DNA of 64,000 nt, from NCBI RefSeq assembly GCF_000184745.1, contig NC_014931.1:2914001-2978000 (forward strand), read 5' to 3'. Position 1 is the stretch's first letter. The number at the start of each line of letters is the position of its first letter. Position numbers and translations under genes: made by a program. This document shows positions 27,728-35,700 of the stretch, piece by piece. The DNA comes from Variovorax paradoxus EPS (GTDB lineage: Bacteria; Pseudomonadota; Gammaproteobacteria; Burkholderiales; Burkholderiaceae_C). Below the pieces are notes generated by a model. That model was not told the DNA's origin. It ran no database searches and worked only from the letters and a program-made list of their open reading frames with translations.

Positions 27728-28364
27728 TGTCGCGCTCGACATCCATGTGGCCACCGAATGGACGACCACGCACGACATCTTCCAGGGAGAGATCCACGCG
27801 CTGCTCGCTGCCGGCGTGATCGAGCAGAAGCACTTCGAGCCTCAGGCCGGGCGCCGCAAAGGCTGTACACACTTCATGCCTGACGGCAGCCCTGTACCGA
27901 GCGGGCTTCCCATACCGTCGCTTCTCCCTGGAGTCGTCTCTGTCTATTGCAGGGCTGACGGGAAGTGCGAGGTGAAGAAAGCGGTGAGTGCAGACCAGCG
28001 CCGCGCTCGCGATGCAGCGGAGCCGACGTTGTTCGGCGACTACCGTGGCTGCAAACGCTATCGTGGGGACAGAGAAAGGCTGGTCCGTGACGGTGTGCGG
28101 TCCTCATGGCTCGATGGACTTCCTCTGCCGGGAAAGAAGCGAGGCCATCGAGAGATTCATGAGGGCGAGTTCAAGATCGCTGTTTTCGCGAACGAAGGCA
28201 TCTTCAAAGTGCAGGTAACGCACATCGACTACTACAAGGACTGGGGCCGCGACTTGTATCTCCAGAAGCGGGCTGAATACGGACTGCCATTGATTGTCAG
28301 GGGACACCTCACGCTCGTGTGGTCGCGGCCAGAAGTGAATGGAGCCCGCCATGGCCGTGCGTGA
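27720..28364 (+). CDS. Hypothetical protein
   Basis: 214 aa from ATG 27720, which overlaps the previous stop by 8 bases. Contains HVATEWTTTHDIFQGEIHALLAAG, a basic central stretch (RRARDAAEPTLFGDYRGCKRYRGDRE) and a C-terminal beta-rich part. No family recognised. It belongs to the middle operon 27404-28698. Confidence 0.6.
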   Translation: MTDVALDIHVATEWTTTHDIFQGEIHALLAAGVIEQKHFEPQAGRRKGCTHFMPDGSPVPSGLPIPSLLPGVVSVYCRADGKCEVKKAVSADQRRARDAAEPTLFGDYRGCKRYRGDRERLVRDGVRSSWLDGLPLPGKKRGHREIHEGEFKIAVFANEGIFKVQVTHIDYYKDWGRDLYLQKRAEYGLPLIVRGHLTLVWSRPEVNGARHGRA

Positions 28365-28698
28365 CGTAGACGGTCGGCGCCAAGCCGAGGCCGATTTCAT
28401 CCGTGGGCGTAATCTGGCGGTAGCGATGCTCGAAGAAGCCGACCAATTGCAGATGCACGATCCCGACTCGGCCGCCCCGAACCGCGCCTATCGCGATGGC
28501 AAGGCACAGGTGCGCTTCAGCGAAGCTTTCCTGATGCAATTGATCGCCGACCCCAGCATGCTCGACGGCTTCAGTGCGGTGTTGTCTGCGAAGCTGGCGG
28601 ACCAGTGCGATTGCCCCGCGTCCTATTACGCGCTCTCCGCGGCCGAGTACGCCGAGGGGGGAGTGGGTGCCGACGGAACGATGGTGGTGACGGGCTGA
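28351..28698 (+). CDS. Hypothetical protein
   Basis: 115 aa from ATG 28351 (GGAG ten bases upstream; ATG 28339 is also in frame). Charged, helical, with a CDCP motif near residue 90. Overlaps the preceding gene's end by 14 bases. Function unknown. Confidence 0.6.
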   Translation: MAVRDVDGRRQAEADFIRGRNLAVAMLEEADQLQMHDPDSAAPNRAYRDGKAQVRFSEAFLMQLIADPSMLDGFSAVLSAKLADQCDCPASYYALSAAEYAEGGVGADGTMVVTG

Positions 28699-28856
28699 CG
28701 ACAGCCGGTACATTCGAACCGCCAGCCCTAGGCTGATCCCCGAAAACCCGTTTCCCTGACGGGCTGGGCTGGCATCTTTTCAGGGGCGCGAGGGACGCAT
28801 GATTTACAAAGACGTTAGGGCGCTGGCGGGCTGGCGTTATGTGCTGGGTGAGTTCC

Positions 28857-29771
28857 ATGCCTAGGAAAATTCCCGCCGGAAAGCAAGACTCTCCGCCGAG
28901 CGAAGCTACAGACGCTGAGTTGCCCGCCGACCAGCCGCCGCAAGGGGCGCACCGGCATCGCGAGCTGCGAGGCGTCGGTACCGTTGGCGTGGGCGAAGCG
29001 ATAGGCCGACGAAGCGTTCTCCCAATTGCTACATCGACGATCGCCGCGCGGTCAGTCGTTGAGGATGTTTACAAACTCCTTCGCGAAGCCGCCCAGCGAG
29101 ATGAAGCTGGTGTCGCCCTGGCAGAACGCTTTCGCGTTAACGGCGCGTTGCTCGACCGGTTTGTAAGAGAGGCTGAAACGTATTCAAGCAAGCAACTGCT
29201 GCTCGGGCATGAGGAAGGGGAAAGGGCAAGACGGTGTCGAGCGGTTGCGCTGCGTCGTTGGGGCGGCTCGCTGTTCTCCTTGCTCCTACCTTGGATTTCC
29301 GGCGATGGGCCCGATCGTGCCAAAGCTTCCGCTGTAGCGCGACGGGAAAGCGAACAACGCAATACGGATATTGCAGCAGCCGCGTCAAAGCTCCTCCAGC
29401 TGATGGACCGCAATGCTGGTGCTGCACTCAGTGAGATGCAACGCGGCGCTCCGCACCTACCCGTTGACGTGTTCTTACCTAGACTTCGTCAGGACTTGAA
29501 CTGCCTGATCGATGCAGCCTCCGGTCGTCGACGAGAACGACGCGCTGAGCGAGCATTGAAATCGCGAGCGAAGGATGGTCTGCCAGAACTTCCCACGCGT
29601 GGAGTGCTGCCCTACGGCGCGGAGGGGTTCGTGACCGAAGTTGATCGGACACTTCCCTTCGTGGCATCAAGCAACGCGATCATCGACCTTTGGCAGTTTG
29701 TGAGTGGGCAAGTAATCGGAGAAAGTGCGGTGCGCGCGGCTCGAAAGCGCAGGGCAATGCGCACAAGTTAG
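28857..29771 (+). CDS. Hypothetical basic protein
   Basis: 304 aa from ATG 28857. Disordered Pro/Asp/Glu-rich N-terminus, then a long helical region (VVEDVYKLLREAAQRDEAGVALAERF) and an Arg-rich stretch (GRRRERRAERALKSRAK). It could bind nucleic acid. A 21-codon ORF at 28799-28864 overlaps its start (stop at 28862) and may be a leader. No family recognised. Confidence 0.55.
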   Translation: MPRKIPAGKQDSPPSEATDAELPADQPPQGAHRHRELRGVGTVGVGEAIGRRSVLPIATSTIAARSVVEDVYKLLREAAQRDEAGVALAERFRVNGALLDRFVREAETYSSKQLLLGHEEGERARRCRAVALRRWGGSLFSLLLPWISGDGPDRAKASAVARRESEQRNTDIAAAASKLLQLMDRNAGAALSEMQRGAPHLPVDVFLPRLRQDLNCLIDAASGRRRERRAERALKSRAKDGLPELPTRGVLPYGAEGFVTEVDRTLPFVASSNAIIDLWQFVSGQVIGESAVRAARKRRAMRTS

Positions 29772-29879
29772 CCCGCCTTTTCTGCGGACTTGTTCGCGAG
29801 TTTTTAGCGTCGTTTGCAGAACATCAATGCTTGAAGCGAAGGAAATTGGTTCTTCGCGTATTCCTAGAGGGAATCAAGC

Positions 29880-30095
29880 ATGGAAAGCTCTAAAAAGCCT
29901 GATGCCGGATCTGCCGGCCTGTTGGCAACTGCGCAGGCTAGCGCATACCTTGGCGTCCCGGGCCCGACTTTGGCCGGCTGGCGCTACCGCGGTATCGGCC
30001 CGACCTACGTGAAGATTGGCGGCTGCATTCGCTACCGCAAAGCCGATCTCGACGGCTATATCGCGCAGAACGAACGCAAGGCGGTGGCAGCATGA
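29880..30095 (+). CDS. Excisionase/HTH_17-like small DNA-binding protein
   Basis: 71 aa: LLATAQASAYLGVPGPTLAGWRYRGIGPTYVKIGGCIRYRKADLDGYIAQ is the winged-helix excisionase core that ends by pairing strand and helix (RYRKADLDGYI). Its TGA overlaps the next ATG by 4 bases (ATGA), so it is coupled to the AlpA gene that follows. Probably directs excision or represses early genes. Confidence 0.88.
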   Translation: MESSKKPDAGSAGLLATAQASAYLGVPGPTLAGWRYRGIGPTYVKIGGCIRYRKADLDGYIAQNERKAVAA

Positions 30096-30325
30096 GCCGC
30101 ATCGAGCAAACGGTCGACCATGCGGTCGAGCAAACCGTCGAGCTGTCGAAGAACCCGGCCGCACTGCTGCGCATCGCGACGGTCCAATCACTCACTGGTC
30201 TGAGCCGGACAACGATTTATTGCAAGGCTGCGCAAGGCGAATTCCCCTCGCCACTGAAACTGGGCTCGCGCTGCTCACGCTGGCGTGCGTCGTCGATCTC
30301 CGAGTGGCTGGAGGCGGTCAAGTGA
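30092..30325 (+). CDS. AlpA-family helix-turn-helix regulator
   Basis: 77 aa: VQSLTGLSRTTIYCKAAQGEFPSPLKLGSRCSRWRASSISEWLEAVK. Paralogue of the protein at 21819-22055, with the same PAALLR lead-in and the same RCSRWR wing. Coupled upstream to the excisionase-like gene and downstream (4-base overlap, GTGA) to the HTH protein at 30322. Confidence 0.88.
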   Translation: MSRIEQTVDHAVEQTVELSKNPAALLRIATVQSLTGLSRTTIYCKAAQGEFPSPLKLGSRCSRWRASSISEWLEAVK

Positions 30326-30648
30326 GCCGCGCAAAAAACAAACCCCAGAGCGGTGTGCGCCGCCCCAGGGTGAATGCAAAGTTGCCATTGCCCGCGCAGT
30401 CTATGAGCGCAAGCACATCGACGCAAGCGCAAATCGAACGCCTGTTGCGCCTTCTCAAGCGCCGCCCGCGCCACACGCACGAGCTTCGCCAGCACGGAAT
30501 CAGCCACCCTGCAGCCCGAGTGCTTGACCTCAAGCGCCGCGGCTTCTGTATCGAGTCATCCCGCGTCAGCACTGTGGACTCGGACTCCTTCCAGCATCGC
30601 GGGGTTGCACTCTACGAACTGCGCAGCGAGCAGGAAGGGGCGGCGTGA
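30322..30648 (+). CDS. Helix-turn-helix protein
   Basis: 108 aa from GTG 30322, overlapping the AlpA stop. Basic disordered N-terminus, then a winged-helix-like core: TQAQIERLLRLLKRRPRHTHELRQHGISHPAARVLDLKRRGF. This pattern is common in phage genes lying just before a replication protein. It ends seven bases before the Rep-like gene. Confidence 0.75.
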   Translation: MSRAKNKPQSGVRRPRVNAKLPLPAQSMSASTSTQAQIERLLRLLKRRPRHTHELRQHGISHPAARVLDLKRRGFCIESSRVSTVDSDSFQHRGVALYELRSEQEGAA

Positions 30649-30654
30649 TGGCTC

Positions 30655-31149
30655 ATGGCAAGCAAATACAAGAAGGGCCAACTCGCCTACGAGTTTGTCG
30701 CGGTGCCGAAAGCCATCCTGCTGTCTCCGGAATGGCAGGCCCTACCGCCCAACGCCGTGCGCTTGGCGCTCGACCTGATGGTGCATTACACGGGCAAGAA
30801 CAACGGTCGACTGTGCCCCGCATTCGTTGTCATGCAGCGCCAGGGATGGAGGTCCGAAACGACGCTCATCAAGGCCAAGCGCGCGCTGCTCGAGTGCTCA
30901 TTCGTCGTGCACACGCGGCAGGGGCACGCGCCACATACCACCGACTGGATCGCCTTCACCTGGTGGAGGCTCGATTGGGAGAAGTCGATGGACATCGAGC
31001 CGCGCGGTTTTCCGCACCTCAATTTTGTGAAGCTGAGCGCGCCGGAAAAAACACATCCTGCCCTACAGAAACTGGAGCCATTGCCCACGAAACAGGCCTC
31101 CAGACCTGCAGTTTCTGTAGGGCTGACCACAGCGAAAGGCACCCCATGA
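30655..31149 (+). CDS. Replication-initiator-like winged-helix protein
   Basis: 164 aa. The N-terminus (KGQLAYEFVAVPKAILLSPEWQALPPNAVRLALDLM, then GRLCPAFVVMQRQGWRSETTLIKAKRALLECSFV) resembles the winged-helix domain of phage and plasmid replication initiators. The C-terminal third is Pro/Lys-rich and is encoded over the repeats at 31061-31122. It precedes iteron-like repeats, which fits an origin-binding role, but no catalytic motif is visible. A transcription-regulator role is the alternative. Confidence 0.6.
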   Translation: MASKYKKGQLAYEFVAVPKAILLSPEWQALPPNAVRLALDLMVHYTGKNNGRLCPAFVVMQRQGWRSETTLIKAKRALLECSFVVHTRQGHAPHTTDWIAFTWWRLDWEKSMDIEPRGFPHLNFVKLSAPEKTHPALQKLEPLPTKQASRPAVSVGLTTAKGTP

Positions 31150-31212
31150 CTCCAGTTTCTGTAGGTCTGTCATTGGGGAGCGCCGATTTCGAATGACTCC
31201 AGTTTCTGTAGG
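31061..31212. repeat. Four iteron-like repeats, three direct and one inverted
   Basis: Core CAGTTTCTGTAGG occurs at 31109-31121, 31153-31165 and 31200-31212. The reverse complement is at 31062-31074. The 20-mer starting at the ATG (ATGACTCCAGTTTCTGTAGG) is identical at 31146 and 31193, 47 bases apart. The inverted copy forms a perfect 14-bp stem with the first direct copy (31061-31074 with 31109-31122). Spacing of 44 and 47 bases is about four helical turns, as in iteron arrays. Confidence 0.8.
31146..31196 (+). CDS. Mini-ORF 1 of a coupled relay (16 aa)
   Basis: ATG 31146 overlaps the TGA of the Rep-like gene (ATGA). The peptide begins MTPVSVGLSLG and its TGA overlaps the ATG of mini-ORF 2. 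The first 20 bases are identical to those of mini-ORF 2. No family; the case rests on the exact overlap chain and the repeat. Confidence 0.45.
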   Translation: MTPVSVGLSLGSADFE

Positions 31213-31273
31213 AGTTATAGAAATCGCCATCTATGCCGACGGCACGACAGGCAATGAAGGAGCCCGAGCATGA
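31193..31273 (+). CDS. Mini-ORF 2 of a coupled relay (26 aa)
   Basis: ATG 31193 overlaps mini-ORF 1's TGA; its own TGA overlaps the ATG of the 31270 gene. The peptide begins MTPVSVGVIEIAIYADG. With mini-ORF 1 it gives three successive ATGA overlaps linking the Rep-like gene to the late operon. Confidence 0.45.
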   Translation: MTPVSVGVIEIAIYADGTTGNEGARA

Positions 31274-31758
31274 CGAACCACACCATCCCCGCAGTCGAGA
31301 TCGAGATCCAGGAAACGCAGGGGGCTGCACGCGCAGTGCTGCTGAAGCAAGAGTTCGGCGGAAACGTGCACCAGGTCGAGCTGCAGGACGTGCATGTTCG
31401 CTGGCTCGCCGAGCGCATGGGCATCGTGCCCACCGTGACGGCAGAGGCCGCCAGCATGATCTCGATCAACTTCGGCCAAGCGACCAAGTTTGCCTCGGAG
31501 GGGCACCGGCTCCGTCTCGCAATCCAGCGCGCGCACCGCATCTCGCAGAAGGTGCTGCAGCTCGTGCAGACGGCGGAGGAGAAGGGGCACGAGGACCTCA
31601 CGCTCGAAGTTGCAAGCGCGACCGAGCTGGTCGACTTCCTGAAGTTCGTCTGCGATGGCTTCGAGTACGACGACGCTGGCGAAGAGGTGAAGCCTATGCC
31701 GCCTCGCCCGAGCAACCATGTGCCCGAAGAGCTGCTCGGTGAAGGGGGTGCAGCATGA
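31270..31758 (+). CDS. Hypothetical protein, paralogue of the next gene
   Basis: 162 aa. The N-terminal half (AVEIEIQETQGAARAVLLKQEF, then VELQDVHVRWLAERMGIVPT) resembles the 31755-32168 product (LRIEVSHSEDMVILQQ and IAIHRWQVRMLAEHFGLLPA), so the two are probably tandem paralogues. C-terminus is helical and acidic. Heads the late-looking operon; coupled to mini-ORF 2 by ATGA and to the next gene by ATGA. Confidence 0.75.
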   Translation: MTNHTIPAVEIEIQETQGAARAVLLKQEFGGNVHQVELQDVHVRWLAERMGIVPTVTAEAASMISINFGQATKFASEGHRLRLAIQRAHRISQKVLQLVQTAEEKGHEDLTLEVASATELVDFLKFVCDGFEYDDAGEEVKPMPPRPSNHVPEELLGEGGAA

Positions 31759-32168
31759 CCGCCGTGAACGACGACGACGCCGTGATCGCAGAACTTCCCG
31801 ACCTGCGCATCGAGGTGAGCCACAGCGAGGACATGGTCATCTTGCAGCAGCGTGGCGGTGAGTCCGGCGAGGACCGCATTGCTATCCACCGCTGGCAAGT
31901 CCGCATGCTTGCCGAACACTTCGGCCTGTTGCCGGCGCGCACGCAGGCAAGGGTGACGGTGGAAACGCTGGCGCGGCGGCTGCTCAAGCTGCACGCGCGC
32001 ATCGATCTCCTGGGCGAACACATCGACCAGTTCGTGGACGACGAGTTCACGAAGCAGTACTCGCTGGCCATGTGCGAGATCGCCGACGAGTTCATTGCCG
32101 ACATCGAGGTCCTCACCGGTGGGGCGATCGCGGCACCGAAGCGCGCAGCCGCGGGGGTGACGCCATGA
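31755..32168 (+). CDS. Hypothetical protein, paralogue of the preceding gene
   Basis: 137 aa. Shares the [V/I]-x-x-H-R-W-x-x-R/A-x-LAE signature with its neighbour (see 31270). A helical C-terminal half (ETLARRLLKLHARIDLLGEHID) follows. Overlaps both neighbours by four bases. Function unknown; it is placed where head-assembly genes would lie in a T7-like prophage but is far too small to be portal or capsid. Confidence 0.75.
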   Translation: MTAVNDDDAVIAELPDLRIEVSHSEDMVILQQRGGESGEDRIAIHRWQVRMLAEHFGLLPARTQARVTVETLARRLLKLHARIDLLGEHIDQFVDDEFTKQYSLAMCEIADEFIADIEVLTGGAIAAPKRAAAGVTP

Positions 32169-32509
32169 CGCTCGCGAACGCTGCCCCCGCTACTTTCAAC
32201 CCTTGCGCTCCGCTGCAGGCCCGGCTGCTCGACGACGACGTGCTGGCTTACGGCGTGATCGTCGAAGAAACGCCCGAGACCCTCGTCGACCAGCGGCTCG
32301 CTGACGCTCTCCTCGCTGCCATCTACGGCAGCGCGAGCGCACCGCGTCTGCTGCTCTGCTGGCCAGACGGCTCGCTGGGCTTCGTATGGCTGCCGATTGG
32401 TGAGCGCATTGCCGATGCCATGTCCACCGCCTACGCCGCCGCGCGCACCTCGCTTGAGGCGCTTCACCTTCAACACGCACCGCCGGCCGCGCCGGCTTGG
32501 AGTAACTGA
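32165..32509 (+). CDS. Hypothetical protein
   Basis: 114 aa from ATG 32165 (ATGA overlap). Contains DDDVLAYGVIVEETPETLVDQRLADALLAAIYG and a hydrophobic strand PRLLLCWPDGSLGFVWLPIG. No family recognised. Two bases before the GNAT gene. Confidence 0.7.
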   Translation: MTLANAAPATFNPCAPLQARLLDDDVLAYGVIVEETPETLVDQRLADALLAAIYGSASAPRLLLCWPDGSLGFVWLPIGERIADAMSTAYAAARTSLEALHLQHAPPAAPAWSN

Positions 32510-32511
32510 CC

Positions 32512-33015
32512 ATGACCGCAACCATCACCTCCCTGGCAGGCGAGTACGAAGGGCTCGTCGAGCCCGCGACCGTTGAGGATGTCGCACGCCTCGCAGAGAT
32601 GGGGGAGGAACTCCACGCGAGCTCGGACCATCGCGTGCTGGGCTTCGACCGGCCGAAGGTTGAGCACTTGCTCACTGCCCTGATCAACGACCCGAACGGC
32701 GTGGTCTTCGTTTCGCGCCGCGATGGAATCGTCGTTGGCGCGTTCGCTGGCGCAGTTGTGCCGAACTGGTTCAGCGACGACCTGATCGGCGTGGACTACT
32801 CGTTCTTCGTGCTGCCCGACGCACGCAAGGACATGCGCGGCACCACGCTGATCCTCGCGTTCACGCGGTGGTGCGAGCGCCGTGGCGCCAAGCAGGTGAA
32901 GGTCGGAATCACGACGGGCATCGAGGTTGAAAGTACCTCGCGGCTCTACCGCTCACTGGGGTTCGTCGACGCTGGCGTCGGCTTTTCGAAGGAGGTGAAT
33001 CATGGGAATCGTTGA
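32512..33015 (+). CDS. GNAT-family N-acetyltransferase
   Basis: 167 aa. Core strands VVFVSRRDGIVVGAFAGAVV and YSFFVLPDARKDMRGTTLILAFTRWCERRGAKQVKVG fit the GNAT acetyl-CoA fold (motif A R/Q-x-x-G-x-G/A is degenerate as KDMRGT). The C-terminus (SRLYRSLGFVDAGVGFSKEV) is the usual YxxLGF...F. Acetyltransferases of this kind sit among podoviral virion genes; the target is unknown. Overlaps the next start by 14 bases. Confidence 0.85.
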   Translation: MTATITSLAGEYEGLVEPATVEDVARLAEMGEELHASSDHRVLGFDRPKVEHLLTALINDPNGVVFVSRRDGIVVGAFAGAVVPNWFSDDLIGVDYSFFVLPDARKDMRGTTLILAFTRWCERRGAKQVKVGITTGIEVESTSRLYRSLGFVDAGVGFSKEVNHGNR

Positions 33016-33499
33016 AGGTGGAGTTCTCGCATACGCAGCCCTGGCCGCGAGCGCCGTCGGCACGGCGGTATCGGTCTACAGCCAGGAGAAGCAGGCAGAC
33101 CGGGAAGACGATCTGGCGAAGCAGCAACAGATGCAGTCCCAGCAGGATGCGCAGTACACCGCCAGCGAGGCCGAGCTGCAGGCCAAGACCATCCGCAAGG
33201 CTGCCGACAAGCAGCGCGCCGAGGCCCGCGCTGCGCTCGCCGGCTCCGGCGTCGTGGTGGGTGAAGGCACCGCTGAGCAGATTGACCAGGAGATCCAGGC
33301 CGGCGGCGAGGAGGACGCGCTCATGGCGATCTACGACGGCACGAACCGCGCGCGCTCCATCGCCCGCGGCGGTGACCTCGCAGCATCGCGCAGCCGCAAT
33401 GCCGCGAGCGCTTCGCGCACTGGCGCCCTGACCTCGGCCTTTCAGGGTGGAGCAACAATTGCACGCGGCTGGAACACCAGCGGCGGGCGGAAAGGCTGA
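33002..33499 (+). CDS. T7 gp14-like internal virion (ejection) protein
   Basis: 165 aa. One N-terminal hydrophobic helix (GGVLAYAALAASAVGTAVSVYS), then a Gln/Ala/Glu-rich helix (AKQQQMQSQQDAQYTASEAELQAK). A Gly-Ser-Gly hairpin follows (ALAGSGVVVGEGTAEQIDQEI), then a disordered Ser/Arg/Gly tail. This layout and size match podoviral internal virion protein B, which enters the outer membrane during DNA ejection. Assignment is by architecture and by position before the gp15- and gp16-like genes; sequence identity to T7 was not measured. Confidence 0.7.
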   Translation: MGIVEGGVLAYAALAASAVGTAVSVYSQEKQADREDDLAKQQQMQSQQDAQYTASEAELQAKTIRKAADKQRAEARAALAGSGVVVGEGTAEQIDQEIQAGGEEDALMAIYDGTNRARSIARGGDLAASRSRNAASASRTGALTSAFQGGATIARGWNTSGGRKG

Positions 33500-33501
33500 T
33501 C

Positions 33502-35700
33502 ATGGCTCGCATTCCGCAGGGGGCTTTCGGCAACCGGCTGCCACAAGGTGCCGACACTACGCCCATGGCGCAGATCGACACGCAGGTCGGCGACGCCCAG
33601 CAACGCCTGGGCGCCGTGGCGGTCGGTGTCGGCGCACAAATGTTCGCCGATGTCGCGCAGGAACAGCAGCGCGCCGCACAGGAGCGCAAGACGCGAGACG
33701 AGGCACTGGCGCGGTCGCGCGCGGGTGATGGATTGCTTGACTTCGAACTGCAGAGCAAAACCGCGGTTGAAGGCATCAAGGACAAGGTGCAGCGCGGAGA
33801 GCTGCCATACGAGAAGGCCCACGGCGAACTTGAGGGGGTGCTCGCACGCGTCAAGATGCCGTCGTTCGGCCCCGAGCAGGCCCTGGTCGCCGACCAGTAC
33901 AGCCGCGGTGCGCAGCGCTTGCGCTTTCAGGCAACCGCGGCGGTCAACCAGGTTATCGACACCGCCCAGCGCTCTGAGCTGAAGTCAACTTTCACCGCTG
34001 GCCTCGACCGTCTGGGCAAGATTGCGCTCCTGCCCGACGCCTCGCTCGAGGAGGTGCTCGCCAATGCAGACAAGGTGGCATTGTCCGGCCGCGCCGCCGG
34101 CATTCCCGAAGCCGATGTTGCCAAGCAGGTGCAGACCTTCAAGGACAACACCCGCTTCCAGCGTGCGCAGTCGGACCTGGTAGCCGCGCGGCGCGACATG
34201 CCGAGCCTCGACGCGTTCCAGCAGCGCCTCGAAACGGGCGACCTGTCGGGCACGCTTGACCCTGACAAGCGCATCGCGCTGCTGAAGGAGACGGACACGC
34301 TGAAGTTTCAGGCGCAGAACCAACAACAGCACGCCCTGGATAAGCGCGAAAAGTTGGCGGAGCGCGCCGTAACCAATGCAACGCGGCAGATTGAAACCGG
34401 CTTGCCGCTGACGGCCGATGGCTGGACGGGCTTGCGCACCACGGTCGAAGGGACGCCCTATGCGGAAGATTTCAATCGCCTCGTGAAGCAGGAGCGAGAC
34501 ACACAGCAGGTGCTCCGCATGCCAATGGCTGACCAGCAGCGGTATATCCAGACGCGCGAGGCCGAACTGCAGCAGGCCGGCGGCACGCTCGCGGACCGCG
34601 CAAATCTGCAGCGCATCAAGGCGACCGTTGAGAACAATGCAAAGCAACTCGCCGACGAGCCGCTGGTGGCCGCACAACGCCTCTTCGGGCGCGCAGTGCA
34701 GCCGCTGGACCCGAACGATCTGCTGCAGCCCGGCGGCGCCGGACGAGCCGCGGGAATCTTCGCCGACCGCGCGGCCACTTTGGCGGCGATGCAGAAGCAG
34801 TACGGCAGCCAGGTCGGAACCAAGCCATTGCTGCCGCAGGAAGCGGGGTTGTTGGTCAAGGCGATCGACAGCGCGGGGCCGGCCGACGCCAACCAACTTT
34901 TCGGCACGCTGCGCGGTGCGATCAACGACGACGACACCTATCGTGCGGTGATGCAGCAGATCGCGCCCGACTCACCCGTGAAGGCTCGCGCTGGGATGCT
35001 CACGGCGATTGATCGGCCGGTAACGATCCAGTCGAATCTGATCGCTTCGGATGTGCGCGTGTCGAGTGCCAAGGTGGCCGAGACGATGCTCGCCGGTGAG
35101 ATCATCCTCAACAAGACGAAGGGACAGAAGCAGGTAGACGGCCAGGCGCACAGCCTCTTCGTGCCGGCGCGCCAAGACTTCTCCACCGCGTTCGTCGACT
35201 CGGTGGGGAACCTGTACCGCTCACGGCCGGGCGCGCAGGAGGGCGACCTTCAGGCCGCCTTTGCCTACTACGTCGGCAAGTCGGCCGAGTTGGGGCGGCT
35301 CGCCAGCACTCCGAAGGACATCGACAGCACCCTGGTGAAAGAGGCCATCACCGCCACGATCGGCGATGTCGTCGACGTGAACGGCCAAGGCAAGGCGAAG
35401 GCCCCCATCGGCATGACCGGCTCGGACATGCAGGCCAAGCTTCGCGAGCGCTTCTCCGAGATGGTGAAAGAGCAGGACATGCCGCCGTCAGCGGTCGCAT
35501 CGTTCGAGCATTACGGGGTCATCAACTACCGCCGCGACGGGCAATACATGCTGACGCTCGGCGGCGCGCCTGTGCTGGGGAAGGGCGGGGCGCCGCTCGT
35601 GGTCGATCTCGATCCGCCACCGTTGTCCGGCACGCGGTACCGCCGCGGCCAGCAGATTCCCGGCGCGCCGGAACAGACGTACGGAGTGCAAAAGAAATGA
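33502..35700 (+). CDS. T7 gp15-like internal virion protein
   Basis: 732 aa; T7 gp15 is 747 aa. Almost entirely helical and charged with no membrane segment or enzyme motif, ending in a beta-rich tail (YGVINYRRDGQYMLTLGGAP). It follows the gp14-like gene by two bases and overlaps the gp16-like gene by four (ATGA), the same order as T7 genes 14-15-16. In T7 the gp15 ring spans the periplasm as part of the ejection tunnel. Function is inferred from order, size and composition. Confidence 0.65.
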   Translation: MARIPQGAFGNRLPQGADTTPMAQIDTQVGDAQQRLGAVAVGVGAQMFADVAQEQQRAAQERKTRDEALARSRAGDGLLDFELQSKTAVEGIKDKVQRGELPYEKAHGELEGVLARVKMPSFGPEQALVADQYSRGAQRLRFQATAAVNQVIDTAQRSELKSTFTAGLDRLGKIALLPDASLEEVLANADKVALSGRAAGIPEADVAKQVQTFKDNTRFQRAQSDLVAARRDMPSLDAFQQRLETGDLSGTLDPDKRIALLKETDTLKFQAQNQQQHALDKREKLAERAVTNATRQIETGLPLTADGWTGLRTTVEGTPYAEDFNRLVKQERDTQQVLRMPMADQQRYIQTREAELQQAGGTLADRANLQRIKATVENNAKQLADEPLVAAQRLFGRAVQPLDPNDLLQPGGAGRAAGIFADRAATLAAMQKQYGSQVGTKPLLPQEAGLLVKAIDSAGPADANQLFGTLRGAINDDDTYRAVMQQIAPDSPVKARAGMLTAIDRPVTIQSNLIASDVRVSSAKVAETMLAGEIILNKTKGQKQVDGQAHSLFVPARQDFSTAFVDSVGNLYRSRPGAQEGDLQAAFAYYVGKSAELGRLASTPKDIDSTLVKEAITATIGDVVDVNGQGKAKAPIGMTGSDMQAKLRERFSEMVKEQDMPPSAVASFEHYGVINYRRDGQYMLTLGGAPVLGKGGAPLVVDLDPPPLSGTRYRRGQQIPGAPEQTYGVQKK

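Noticed and set aside
28799..28864. 21-codon ORF overlapping the start of 28857
   Set aside because: Positioned like a leader peptide, but no repeat, conserved motif or second overlap supports it; mentioned only in the gene entry.
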